Source: Butyrivibrio sp. (lineage in GTDB: Bacteria > Bacillota > Clostridia > Lachnospirales > Lachnospiraceae). Taken from it: a DNA stretch of 64,000 nucleotides. Each line of letters begins with the position of its first letter. Within the stretch, counting starts at the first letter, position 1. The notes below the pieces were generated by a model. It was not told the DNA's origin. It was given only the letters and a program-made list of their open reading frames with translations, and searched no databases. The stretch covers positions 30,778 through 94,777 of the forward strand of contig NZ_JAGBLU010000141.1 of assembly GCF_017635265.1 (NCBI RefSeq), written 5' to 3'. The position numbers and the translations under genes were made by a program. Below, in pieces: positions 35,010 through 44,137 of this stretch.

Positions 35010-35948
35010 ATGATCAAAAATAAAGCAAAAAACAATTCCGGAAAACTAAGCTTTTCCAGGAGCCTAAAAAAGTACTGGATACTTTATCTCATGATGCTGC
35101 CGGGACTTTTATACTTCATTGTATTTAAGTACGGCTCAATGTTTGGCCTGATAACTGCATTTCAGGAATTCAGGCTGACCAAAGGTGTTTTGGGGAGTCA
35201 GTTTGTTGGCTTTGAACACTTTGCCAAATTTTTTCAGAGCAACAAGTTTAGCACTTTATTCATTAACACTATGCGACTGGCTGTCTGTAACATCATCTTT
35301 TTCTTCCCACTTCCCATTATTATCTCGCTTCTTATAAACGAACTCAAATCCAAGCGTTACAAATCCGTGATACAGGGTGTTATTTACATTCCTCACTTTG
35401 TTTCCTGGGTCGTAGTAGCCAGTGTAGTTGTCGAACTTTTCAACACTCAGGATGGTGCAATTACACAGATGATCAACAAAGCGTTCGGGACAAGCGTTAA
35501 CATTTTATCCAATGAAAACACCTTTGTAGGGTTGATCACAGGTGAACAGATGTGGAAAGAATTCGGCTGGGGAACAATCATTTTCCTGGCAGCCTTGGCT
35601 GGAGTAGACACACAGCTTTACGAAGCAGCAAAAATCGATGGTGCAAACAGGTGGAAGCAGACGCTTCACGTTACACTGCCTGCCATGAAGCCCACAATAA
35701 TCATTCAGCTCATTTTGCGTATGGGTAACTTCTTAAATACCGGATTTGAACAAATTCTTCTTGCACTTAATTCAAGCAATAGATCAGTCGGAGAAGTATT
35801 TGATACATATGTATATCAGGTAGCACTTCAAAACGGAAAGATCAGCTATGGTACTGCAATCGGTATGTTCAAATCTGTAGTTGGTCTGATCCTCGTAGTA
35901 ACAGTGAATAAGATTGCAAAAAAAGCCGGAGAGGAGGGAGTTTACTAA
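35010..35948 (+). CDS. Carbohydrate ABC transporter permease (LplB/YteP type)
   Basis: The 312-residue protein has six membrane segments and the binding-protein-dependent transport motif EAAKIDGANRWKQTLHVTLPAM near residue 205. It is a CUT1 permease of the LplB type used for oligosaccharides such as aldouronates or rhamnogalacturonides. The ATG at 35010 has GGAGGG 7 bases upstream. The ATPase subunit is not encoded here; such systems usually share an MsmK-type ATPase elsewhere. Confidence 0.92.
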   Translation: MIKNKAKNNSGKLSFSRSLKKYWILYLMMLPGLLYFIVFKYGSMFGLITAFQEFRLTKGVLGSQFVGFEHFAKFFQSNKFSTLFINTMRLAVCNIIFFFPLPIIISLLINELKSKRYKSVIQGVIYIPHFVSWVVVASVVVELFNTQDGAITQMINKAFGTSVNILSNENTFVGLITGEQMWKEFGWGTIIFLAALAGVDTQLYEAAKIDGANRWKQTLHVTLPAMKPTIIIQLILRMGNFLNTGFEQILLALNSSNRSVGEVFDTYVYQVALQNGKISYGTAIGMFKSVVGLILVVTVNKIAKKAGEEGVY

Positions 35949-36844
35949 TGACAACTATGAAATCGGCATCGTCAACAAAGGTAAAAGAGTCTACCGGAAG
36001 CAAAATATTTGATTTGTTTAACATATTGTTGCTTTTCTTTATAGCCTTTATATGCCTTTCGCCATTTCTTTATGTTTTTTCTGCGTCTGTATCAAACGTT
36101 GCAGATGTAAACACAAGAGGATTCTTCATATATCCGACAAGCTTTGATCTTTCAGCTTATCAATTTCTAATCAAGAGCAAAATGCTAATAGGAAGTATTG
36201 GAAGATCTTTTCTTATCACCATTATTGGAACAGCTCTTAGCCTTACTGTAACTGTTATGATGGCTTACTCTCTCTCAAAACCTGATATGTGGGGAAGAGC
36301 CTTTATAAATAAGCTCATTGTCTTTACCATGCTTTTTTCCGGAGGAATGATTCCTACCTACCTTGTAGTATCCGGTCTGAAACTGACTGATACTTACTTT
36401 GCCTTGTGGCTTCCGGGACTCGTTAGTGCCTACAACATGATTCTGATAAGAACCAATATAATGGCCCTCCCAAGTGAACTCCTGGAGGCTGCTAAGGTCG
36501 ACGGCTGCAATGATTTTGTTATTTTTTACAAGATAGTTCTTCCACTGATCAAGCCAAGTCTTGCAACCTTTGGACTTTTCTATGCAGTAGGTTATTGGAA
36601 CGATTTCTTCAATGCAACGATTTACCTGAACGATATGAACATGTGGCCTATACAGGTCTGGCTGCGTCAGATAGTTCTTTTGTCTGCCGGTGTTTCTGAT
36701 GTTACTGAAACCACGAACTTTATAGCACCTTCAACTATTAACTATGCAGTAATAATTTTCGCAACTGTTCCTATCTTATGTGTGTACCCTTTTATCATGA
36801 GATTTTTTGAAAAAGGTATGATGGTCGGCTCCGTGAAGGGTTGA
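35948..36844 (+). CDS. Carbohydrate ABC transporter permease (LplC/YtcP type)
   Basis: The 298-residue permease is the LplC-type partner, with six membrane segments and the EAA loop LLEAAKVDGCNDFVIFYKI. It ends in the standard FFEKGMMVGSVKG. Its start overlaps the stop of the first permease as TAATG, so the pair is translated together. It is followed by a 143-base gap with a hairpin and then the binding-protein gene. Confidence 0.92.
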   Translation: MTTMKSASSTKVKESTGSKIFDLFNILLLFFIAFICLSPFLYVFSASVSNVADVNTRGFFIYPTSFDLSAYQFLIKSKMLIGSIGRSFLITIIGTALSLTVTVMMAYSLSKPDMWGRAFINKLIVFTMLFSGGMIPTYLVVSGLKLTDTYFALWLPGLVSAYNMILIRTNIMALPSELLEAAKVDGCNDFVIFYKIVLPLIKPSLATFGLFYAVGYWNDFFNATIYLNDMNMWPIQVWLRQIVLLSAGVSDVTETTNFIAPSTINYAVIIFATVPILCVYPFIMRFFEKGMMVGSVKG

Positions 36845-36886
36845 GCTGTGAGAACCTGCTGAGTTTTTCGAAGCTGGCTCGAACAT

Positions 36887-36913
36887 GTTAAATCGAGTGA
36901 ACCGAGATTTAAC
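36887..36913 (+). promoter_or_regulatory. Intercistronic hairpin before the binding-protein gene
   Basis: GTTAAATC and GATTTAAC pair perfectly around an 11-base loop in the 143-base gap between permease and binding-protein genes. No T-run follows. Such stems often protect the more abundant binding-protein mRNA from decay. Confidence 0.5.
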
Positions 36914-36987
36914 TTCCTTATTAAAACTGTAAAAAGGATGCTACTCATTACGAGTACAAATATATTTATCTATAAAGGAGGCTTTTA

Positions 36988-38598
36988 ATGAAAAAGAAAC
37001 TTTTGGCAACACTTCTTAGCGCTAGCTTATGTATCGGGATTGTATCAGGATGCAGTAGCAGCGAAACTACTGACACAGCACAGTCTGAGACATCATCTTC
37101 CGAACCCCAGACTGAAACAAGTGAGACTGCCACGCAGTCAAACACTGAAGCAGAATCTGAATCTCTTGAACCAATAACCATCACTATGATGCAGGAACTA
37201 TTTAGCGATTCTGCCCCAGACCTTTCAGATGAATGGTATACATACATAAAAGATAACCTCGGCGTTACCCTCGATGTAAACTTTGTTCCAACACAGTCAT
37301 ACGTAGATAAGATCACAACTACTATTGCGTCAGGAGATCTTCCAATGGTCATTGCAGCTAACAGTAGTGTTCTTAAAAATCAGGGAATTCTTGATATGAT
37401 CGCAGACGAAGATTTTTGGGATCTGACAGACATAATAAAAGACTATCCTAACCTTTATGAATTTGTAGGTGAAGACAGATGGACAACTTCTGCAATTGAA
37501 GGAAAGAACTGGGGTATTCCGAGACTTCGTGTCCTTCCAAGAAACGGCGGCGTTATTCGTCAGGACTGGCTTGATAATCTTGGGCTTGAAATGCCAACTA
37601 CATTTGATGAGCTCTATGACGTTTTGTATGCATTCACATATGACGATCCCGATGGAAACGGCATTGATGACACTTATGGTGTTGTAACAAGTTATGTAGG
37701 TACCGGAAATCGTGGATGGAACGGCTTCCAGACTCTTGCCGTTTCTTTTGGTGCTCCCAACACATGGGGTTATATCGACGGAAAAATGGTCCCTGACTTT
37801 GGCACCGAAGAGTATATGAATGCCCTTAAGTTCATCAAAAAACTCTATGATAACGGCGTAATGAATAAGAACTTTAATGAAATTACTGCTGAAGATAGAA
37901 AAACTGAATATATGGCCGGAAACTATGGTGCAGTATTTTGTGTTATTGACGACATTCAAGGTCTTCAGAGTGGTCTTGTGCAGGCTGTTGACACAGCACA
38001 GAGTAAAGTTTTAGGTGCTGTTACCCAAAACAAAGGGGACACTATAAGAATTCACTCTACTACCGGATATAACGGACTTGTTATGTTCCCTAAATATGGA
38101 GACGGAGCCATCCAGTCCGAAGAAGAACTAAGACGAGTACTTTCATTCTATGATTCAATGTGTACTGATGAATATCAGGATCTTTTAAACTATGGTATTG
38201 AAGGGCTTACTTATGAAACCGTAAACAGTGTAAGAACTCTTACTACTACAGAGAATGGCAGTCTTGTTCTCGATGTCCAAAAAGGTGACATAAATCAGAT
38301 TCTTCCGGCGGCTGACTATGTACGCAAAGATGACGATAATGAAATGCTTATTTCCCTCTATGACACTATTGAAGAGAGAATGGATTATGCCGTTCTTGAT
38401 GATTCTGCAGGTCTTACATCTGCCACATATAATGACCTTAGCAGTGAACTTGATGCTATAATGATGGATGCAGCAGTAAACTTCGTAATTGGATCAATCG
38501 ACGAAGATGGATATTGGGCTGCCTATGATCAGTGGCTTGCTGATGGTGGTCAGGATGTAATTGATGAATTTACTGAGGCTTACGAACTCTATAGGTGA
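36988..38598 (+). CDS. Extracellular solute-binding lipoprotein (oligosaccharide ABC transporter)
   Basis: The 536-residue protein begins with a lipoprotein signal ending in IVSGCSSS and a Ser/Thr/Glu-rich linker. The rest is the large type 1 solute-binding fold that accompanies LplB/LplC permeases, with a calcium-like loop DDPDGNGIDDTYG near residue 215. AAAGGAGG precedes the ATG. It delivers an oligosaccharide to the two permeases just upstream. Confidence 0.92.
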   Translation: MKKKLLATLLSASLCIGIVSGCSSSETTDTAQSETSSSEPQTETSETATQSNTEAESESLEPITITMMQELFSDSAPDLSDEWYTYIKDNLGVTLDVNFVPTQSYVDKITTTIASGDLPMVIAANSSVLKNQGILDMIADEDFWDLTDIIKDYPNLYEFVGEDRWTTSAIEGKNWGIPRLRVLPRNGGVIRQDWLDNLGLEMPTTFDELYDVLYAFTYDDPDGNGIDDTYGVVTSYVGTGNRGWNGFQTLAVSFGAPNTWGYIDGKMVPDFGTEEYMNALKFIKKLYDNGVMNKNFNEITAEDRKTEYMAGNYGAVFCVIDDIQGLQSGLVQAVDTAQSKVLGAVTQNKGDTIRIHSTTGYNGLVMFPKYGDGAIQSEEELRRVLSFYDSMCTDEYQDLLNYGIEGLTYETVNSVRTLTTTENGSLVLDVQKGDINQILPAADYVRKDDDNEMLISLYDTIEERMDYAVLDDSAGLTSATYNDLSSELDAIMMDAAVNFVIGSIDEDGYWAAYDQWLADGGQDVIDEFTEAYELYR

Positions 38599-38605
38599 TA
38601 AATAT

Positions 38606-39466
38606 ATGAGCAAAAATATTAATTCTAATGCAAAAGTTATTCTGCCACAGACAAAGGCGCAGGGGTTTAGAGACCCCTGCGCCATATTATCCGGTGGCAT
38701 TTACCACTTATATTACAGCCTGGTTCAGAATGAAGATGATGGACAATTCTTCTATCTGGCAGAAAGCATCAGCCATGACCTTAAAAACTGGTCTGCCCCA
38801 AGAATCCTATCTCCTAAAGGTTCAGAATATAATTATTCCTCGCCAGGAAATGTTTTTTTCCAAAACAACCTTTACCATATGTGTATTCAAACTTATCCCA
38901 GAAGAGATGGTGAGACCTATGGAAACGAAAACAGTCGTATATTCATTATCCACAGTAAGGATCTTATTCACTGGACCACTCCTGAACTACTCAAGGTAAA
39001 AGGAGATATTCCTGTAGGAGAAATGGGAAGGATGATAGATCCTTATATTCTTCAAAGCGGTGATGAATTCTTATGTTTTTATAAACAGAACGGTGTCTCT
39101 TTTTCCAAATCGAAAGATCTTATAACCTGGGAGTATCTTGGCAACTGTTCAGGATGCGGAGAAAATGTATGCGTTTTAAAAGAAGGATCTTCCTACTATA
39201 TTCTCCACTCCCCCAAAAATGGACTTGGCCTTCTAAAAACCGATAATTTTAGCGACTTTGAAGACTTTGGAACTACCACTTTAAATCAGGAAGCCTATCC
39301 CTGGGCAAAAGATCGCCTTACAGCCGGCTTTATTCTGCAACGTAATCCAAAACATGATAAAGACATTTTGTTCTTCCATGGAGATGATGAATCCAATTAC
39401 ACTTTTGGTGCTTCTATCGCTCTCATTGAAAACTGGAATTTCAAAAAAGCTTTCAGCATCATGTAA
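38606..39466 (+). CDS. GH43/GH32-clan five-bladed beta-propeller glycosidase
   Basis: The 286-residue protein has the single-domain beta-propeller layout of GH43-type enzymes. The N-terminal FRDPCAIL gives the first catalytic Asp, MIDPYIL the second, and repeated SKDLxxW blade motifs are present (SHDLKNW, SKDLIHW, SKDLITW). No signal peptide is present. The ATG at 38606 has AGGTGA upstream and begins 7 bases after the binding-protein stop. A very stable hairpin lies within codons 17-26. The substrate is not clear; an arabinosidase or xylosidase role fits the neighbours. Its end overlaps the convergent GH43 gene by 8 bases. Confidence 0.8.
   Translation: MSKNINSNAKVILPQTKAQGFRDPCAILSGGIYHLYYSLVQNEDDGQFFYLAESISHDLKNWSAPRILSPKGSEYNYSSPGNVFFQNNLYHMCIQTYPRRDGETYGNENSRIFIIHSKDLIHWTTPELLKVKGDIPVGEMGRMIDPYILQSGDEFLCFYKQNGVSFSKSKDLITWEYLGNCSGCGENVCVLKEGSSYYILHSPKNGLGLLKTDNFSDFEDFGTTTLNQEAYPWAKDRLTAGFILQRNPKHDKDILFFHGDDESNYTFGASIALIENWNFKKAFSIM
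38656..38683 (+). other. GC-rich hairpin inside the start of the GH43-like gene
   Basis: GGCGCAGGGGT and ACCCCTGCGCC form a perfect 11-bp, mostly G-C stem with a 6-base loop, 50 bases into the coding sequence. It is by far the most G-C-rich stem seen in this AT-rich operon. It has no T-run after it. It could slow translation or mark an RNA processing site after the binding-protein gene. Confidence 0.7.
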
Positions 39467-40385
39467 TAGCAACCTTATCCTGAAATTTAAGTATGGGCTT
39501 TTTGTCGGCATCAAATATTAAAGGAAGAACTACATATCGTGAATCATCATAGTCTTTGCCATTCCACCTGTCAGAAAAATAATAAATGTTTCCTGTGTTT
39601 ACTACAGTAAGGAAAAAGGCAGGCTGTGTGCGATATGTAGTTTCATCCCCTATCTTGGTCAGCGTGGACCAAGAGCCATCGATCTTGTCTGCAGTAGCAT
39701 ACTTACACTGATTTGGCGCCCAACCTGTACAATACGAGCTGAACATATAGTAAATACCTTCTCTTTTTACAACTGCAGGAGCTTCTCTGTACTCGCCCTG
39801 CCACAGTTTATTAACCAGCTCATCAACGTTTAGATAATCATCTGTAAGTCTGTACATGTGAAGATCTGCGTTATCTCTTGATGCAGAGATAAAATAGGCA
39901 GTGTCATCATCATCCACAAAAAGTGTACAATCTCTGGACATATACCCAAAAGGATTAAATGCCCCAAGATAAGTGAATTCCCCATCCGGCGTATCTGAAA
40001 TAGCAATTCCACAAGCGGCTAAGCTATAGTCAACACCATTTTCGACATGCATCCACATCACAAATTTGCCTGTCTTTTTGTTATAGACGACCTTTGGTCG
40101 CTCTATGTTTATCTTTTTCCCTTTTTCTGTGATAAGAGACAGATCCGTCTTTACCCTGTGCTCCATGCATTTCGATGCCGTTGTGAGTACATCGCGTCTA
40201 AATTCCCAGTTCATCAGATCTTTTGACGCATACACACTTACATACCTGTTCTCTGTCCTGTTTTCCCCATACCAGTAATACACTCCATTCCAAAAGAGAA
40301 TGTGGCCTCCATGTGCATGGATTTTATTGCCGTCTGTATCCTTCCAGATATCGCCATTTATCAAAAAACTTCTTGTTGACTCCAT
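39459..40385 (-). CDS. GH43 glycosidase (galactanase/xylosidase-like)
   Basis: The 308-residue single-domain protein starts with the GH43 segment DTDGNKIHAHGG and YYWYGENR, found in subfamily-24-type exo-beta-1,3-galactanases. Further motifs are IERPKVVYN, SRDCTLFVDDDDTAYF and EAPAVVKREGIYYM, whose Glu would be the general acid. There is no signal peptide. The ATG at 40385 is 13 bases after the binding-protein stop; longer readings overlap that gene and look out of frame. It closes the minus-strand permease operon and meets the plus-strand GH43-like gene tail to tail with an 8-base overlap. Confidence 0.87.
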   Translation of the reverse strand: MESTRSFLINGDIWKDTDGNKIHAHGGHILFWNGVYYWYGENRTENRYVSVYASKDLMNWEFRRDVLTTASKCMEHRVKTDLSLITEKGKKINIERPKVVYNKKTGKFVMWMHVENGVDYSLAACGIAISDTPDGEFTYLGAFNPFGYMSRDCTLFVDDDDTAYFISASRDNADLHMYRLTDDYLNVDELVNKLWQGEYREAPAVVKREGIYYMFSSYCTGWAPNQCKYATADKIDGSWSTLTKIGDETTYRTQPAFFLTVVNTGNIYYFSDRWNGKDYDDSRYVVLPLIFDADKKPILKFQDKVAIT

Positions 40386-40398
40386 GTTTACCGTCTCT

Positions 40399-42096
40399 TT
40401 ACTGATTATTTTTAGCATCCAAGAACTGCTGGAGCTGAGTAATGAGTTCCTGGCGGACTGTTTCAAGACCTGCTGCCTCTGCATCAGCATGCCATGTCTG
40501 TAGTTTTTCCACTGCCTCATCTGCCTCATAAAGTGAGATGTTCAAACGAAGCTCATTAGAAAGAGCTGAAATATTTGCCACTTCAGTTTCAACATTTGAA
40601 GCATCAAATGAAAATCCGGCAAGCGGGCTCAGCTGATAAGTAGAATCTGAATATGCATAATCAAAGTCTGCCTTAAGTTCTGCATTGTTTAATACCATCT
40701 CACTATATCTTACATAATTTGGATTCCAGGTAAAAGAATAACCGGGCATAACATACTTTTCCTCATCTGAAATATCAGTATTCTTCATACCATTATCGCC
40801 AATTGCTTCCCAGTCTTCTCCTTCAATACCATACTGGAAAAGGTCATGCGCTTCTTTAGAACCAAACATCCAATCAAGGAAATACATAGTTGCAAGCTTT
40901 TTATCTGACCACTCAGGAACAACAAGCCAGTTGTTGGTTGCTATATCACAGATAACAGCACCTTCCTCCTTGTTTCTCTGAGCATCATCAATAACGTAGA
41001 ATCTCCATTCAGACTCAGGCACATTTTCCATGGCCTCTTTTGACCTGTTCTCAAACTCACTGAGTGCGCTGTAGGAAATTGCAGCCGGCTTCTCCACAGG
41101 TGTTGTTTCTCCGCGACTTGGGTTAAGATATGGATTCCACTCGGTACGCTTTACTGCGTATTCAGTGATGAAATCATACTGATAGCCCTCTGGCATCTTG
41201 GCAAATTCTTCCTCGCTGTCTCCGGCAACAACCACATTTAACACTTTCGTATGATCTTCGCTTAAACCCACAAATATTCTGGTCTGATCCCCGAACACCT
41301 GTGTAGAATCCTGGCTAAATACATTGTCGTGCTTTCCGGTATACACAGGGCTGTCAAGGTAAAAGAAATTCCATAGATTTACTCCCATCATATCAGGCTC
41401 ATTTTCACAAACAGTCTTTACAAAAGCCATCAGACTGTCACGATCTGTAATCTCATCACAACCGTATTTTTGACGAAGGTCCTCACGATACATAAATCCA
41501 CGGCTGTCTTCATAAGCATTGGCCATATTGATGCCATATATTCCTTTAGTGTAAGAGCCATCCTCCTGACGGACGTATGATGTCATAGCATCCAGAAACT
41601 GCCCTGAAAATGCTGCTTTTAGTCCGGGGAATTCATCATTGTTAAAATATCCTGTCAGATCAGCAAAATCCCCTTCCTGAATGAATTTGGTCAGACCAAA
41701 CCATGAACCGCAAAACATAAGATCAATATCTTCCTGCGCAGACAACGCCATATTCAGCTTATCTTTGTAATCCGCGCCGATAACATACTCAATATTTGGA
41801 TGAATTTTGCTCATTACAGGGTCATCTGCAACCATTTCTTCATACTTTGCAATGACCTTGTCCACATTTTTTACTTCGTTCATTACACGAATATTGATCG
41901 TGACATCTTTTGTGATTGGCGATGATTCTACATTGCTCTCTCCGGCTTCAGTGCTGTTTGCTGCCTGTGAAGAAGTATCGCTGCCAATCTCCTGACTGCT
42001 CTCTGCGCTCCCACATGCAACAACCCCCATAACCATTGCAGCTGCCATAATTGTAGCAGTTACTCTTTTTGCTAAGTTTGTGTTTCTCCTTTTCAT
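40399..42096 (-). CDS. Extracellular solute-binding lipoprotein (second oligosaccharide ABC system)
   Basis: The 565-residue protein has a signal peptide with lipobox VVACGSAES, a low-complexity linker, and the large solute-binding fold seen with LplB/LplC permeases (GFMYREDLRQKYG and VPEWSDKKLATMYFLDW are typical). GGAGGGTACT precedes the ATG. It follows the permease gene by about 85 bases. Confidence 0.92.
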   Translation of the reverse strand: MKRRNTNLAKRVTATIMAAAMVMGVVACGSAESSQEIGSDTSSQAANSTEAGESNVESSPITKDVTINIRVMNEVKNVDKVIAKYEEMVADDPVMSKIHPNIEYVIGADYKDKLNMALSAQEDIDLMFCGSWFGLTKFIQEGDFADLTGYFNNDEFPGLKAAFSGQFLDAMTSYVRQEDGSYTKGIYGINMANAYEDSRGFMYREDLRQKYGCDEITDRDSLMAFVKTVCENEPDMMGVNLWNFFYLDSPVYTGKHDNVFSQDSTQVFGDQTRIFVGLSEDHTKVLNVVVAGDSEEEFAKMPEGYQYDFITEYAVKRTEWNPYLNPSRGETTPVEKPAAISYSALSEFENRSKEAMENVPESEWRFYVIDDAQRNKEEGAVICDIATNNWLVVPEWSDKKLATMYFLDWMFGSKEAHDLFQYGIEGEDWEAIGDNGMKNTDISDEEKYVMPGYSFTWNPNYVRYSEMVLNNAELKADFDYAYSDSTYQLSPLAGFSFDASNVETEVANISALSNELRLNISLYEADEAVEKLQTWHADAEAAGLETVRQELITQLQQFLDAKNNQ

Positions 42097-42181
42097 AGTA
42101 CCCTCCTAAACATCATATATATCATCCGCTGGATCCTCACGGAAGATTTCCTGCATTTAATGCCCGTTCCGATGCCTTACA

Positions 42182-43078
42182 TTACCCCTTGATCGCACCC
42201 ACTGTTAAGCCACTTGTAAAATACTTCTGTGCAAATGGATAGAGTAAAACAACAGGTCCTATGGCCACAACAGTTGTAGCCATACGAAGTGAATTCTGAG
42301 GAATATCCCCCATTGATATTCCGGTGCTGCGCGCCATCTCACGCATGGAATCCACACTTCTAAGCATTCGCATCAAAAGATATTGCAAAGGATAGTAATC
42401 TGATTTCTCGATATAAAGCATGGCATTAAACCACTGATTCCAATAATTGAGAGCATAAAACAGACTGATTGTTGCTATTCCCGGAACTGAAACCGGTAGA
42501 ATGATCTTTGTAAGAATCTGTATATCATTTGCTCCATCTATATAGGCCGATTCTGCAAGTTCCGACGGAAGTGCTGCAAAAAAGTTCCTCATAAGGAACA
42601 TGTTCCATGCCACAAAGGCAACAGGAAGCACAAGAACAATCGGATTATTCTTCATATTTAGAGTCTTACTTATCAAAAGATATGTTGGCACCAGTCCGCC
42701 ACCGAACAACATAGTAAAGTAAACATAGAATGTAACTATATTGCGATATTTAACTTTTTTAAGTGATAATGGATACGCCATAGTAATTGTCAAAAACATT
42801 GATATCAGTGTTCCAATGACAGTAGTTCCTATAGTCACTGCGTATGCCTTAAAAATCTGCGAGTCTCCCAAAACCATACTGTATGCTTTAGTAGTAAAGT
42901 CCCTGGGAAAAATAGAGAAACCATATAATCCAAAATTCTTTTCTGTTTCAAAGCTGCTGCCAATGATGATTGCAAATGGATATAGACACATAACGCAAAA
43001 TGCTGCTGCAATCACTCCAACACAAATGTCAAAGACTATATCATTTGATGTTTTCTTTTTATCCACTTTATGCCCCAT
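42182..43078 (-). CDS. Carbohydrate ABC transporter permease (LplC/YtcP type), second system
   Basis: The 298-residue permease has six membrane segments, the EAA loop ELAESAYIDGANDIQILTKI and the standard end KYFTSGLTVGAIKG. The start at 43078 follows GGAGGG and AAGG; the longer frame to 43138 overlaps the upstream permease. It pairs with the permease at 43095-44015. Confidence 0.92.
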   Translation of the reverse strand: MGHKVDKKKTSNDIVFDICVGVIAAAFCVMCLYPFAIIIGSSFETEKNFGLYGFSIFPRDFTTKAYSMVLGDSQIFKAYAVTIGTTVIGTLISMFLTITMAYPLSLKKVKYRNIVTFYVYFTMLFGGGLVPTYLLISKTLNMKNNPIVLVLPVAFVAWNMFLMRNFFAALPSELAESAYIDGANDIQILTKIILPVSVPGIATISLFYALNYWNQWFNAMLYIEKSDYYPLQYLLMRMLRSVDSMREMARSTGISMGDIPQNSLRMATTVVAIGPVVLLYPFAQKYFTSGLTVGAIKG

Positions 43079-43094
43079 AAATAACCTTCCCTCC

Positions 43095-44015
43095 TTAGAA
43101 AATTGCCGCATCCGGCTCAATTTTCTTAGTGATAGCATTTGTTACAAACACCATAACAAGTCCGACAATAGACTGGAAGAAGCTGGTTGCGGTACTCATG
43201 CCAAGATTGTTAAGCTCACGAAGTGCTCTGTAAACAAATGTATCTATAACATCGGTTGTGGCGTAAAGCTGAGAATTCTCGCCCACAATTGCATATATCA
43301 TTCCGAAGTCACCATTAAAAATCTTGCCAATACTCATGAGTGTAAGCATAATAGCTGTTACTTTGAGCTGAGGAAGCGTGATCTTTAGGATTATCTGAAG
43401 TCTGCTTGCACCGTCGACTTTCGCCGCCTCATATATTTCTTTATCCAATCCTGTGATCACAGCGACATATACGATTGTTCCGTAGCCTACGCCCTGCCAA
43501 ATCTTCAGCACTACCAGTATCAGCGGCCACCAAAGAGCATTGTTATAAAACTGAGGATCATTTCCGCCATGTTCTATGATCCAGTGTGTAAATCTACCGC
43601 TTCCCCCAATGATTCCCCCAAGGAACATTGCTACTACAGTCCATGAAACAAAATGAGGGAAAATAGCTATTGTCTGAACCACTCTGCTATATACTTTGTT
43701 TTTTATCTCTGCAAATATCAGGGCAAAGAAAATAGATAGAATTGTCCCTGTAACGATAAAAAGAACATTTAAGAATATTGTGTTAAAAAAGATTCTTCCC
43801 ACACCTTTATAATGAAAAAGAAATTCGAAGTTCTTGAGTCCAACAAATGTACTGCCCCAAATTCCCTTTTTATAGCTGAAGTCCTTAAATGCTATCAGCA
43901 CACCGTACATTGGCACGTAGCAAAAAACAGTAACCCATATAATAGTTGGAACCATCATCAGATACAGAACTTTATTTTTATGCAGCTCTGCAAAGATGCT
44001 TTTTACTTTATTCAT
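43095..44015 (-). CDS. Carbohydrate ABC transporter permease (LplB type), second system
   Basis: The 306-residue permease begins with the LplB-like YLMMVPTIIWVTVFCYVPMYGV and has the EAA loop EIYEAAKVDGASRLQIILKITLP (near residue 195). AAGGGGG precedes the ATG. It is first in the operon permease-permease-binding protein-GH43 and is divergent to the AraC regulator at 44138. Confidence 0.92.
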   Translation of the reverse strand: MNKVKSIFAELHKNKVLYLMMVPTIIWVTVFCYVPMYGVLIAFKDFSYKKGIWGSTFVGLKNFEFLFHYKGVGRIFFNTIFLNVLFIVTGTILSIFFALIFAEIKNKVYSRVVQTIAIFPHFVSWTVVAMFLGGIIGGSGRFTHWIIEHGGNDPQFYNNALWWPLILVVLKIWQGVGYGTIVYVAVITGLDKEIYEAAKVDGASRLQIILKITLPQLKVTAIMLTLMSIGKIFNGDFGMIYAIVGENSQLYATTDVIDTFVYRALRELNNLGMSTATSFFQSIVGLVMVFVTNAITKKIEPDAAIF

Positions 44016-44066
44016 CGTAACCCCCTTGTTACTTTTATTCCTTAAAGTAGTTATAGTGTAATCTTT

Positions 44067-44095
44067 TTGACATGGTAAAAACTATGTTCTAATAT
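44067..44095 (+). promoter_or_regulatory. Sigma-A promoter of the AraC-type regulator
   Basis: A perfect TTGACA and a TAATAT -10 box with a 17-base spacer lie 43 bases before the start codon. The opposite strand has a weaker TTTACC/TATAAC pair that could serve the permease operon, so the two promoters overlap back to back. Confidence 0.8.
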
Positions 44096-44137
44096 GATTA
44101 TTAACTGACTTATTATGCAATTATTTGGAGATAAGAA

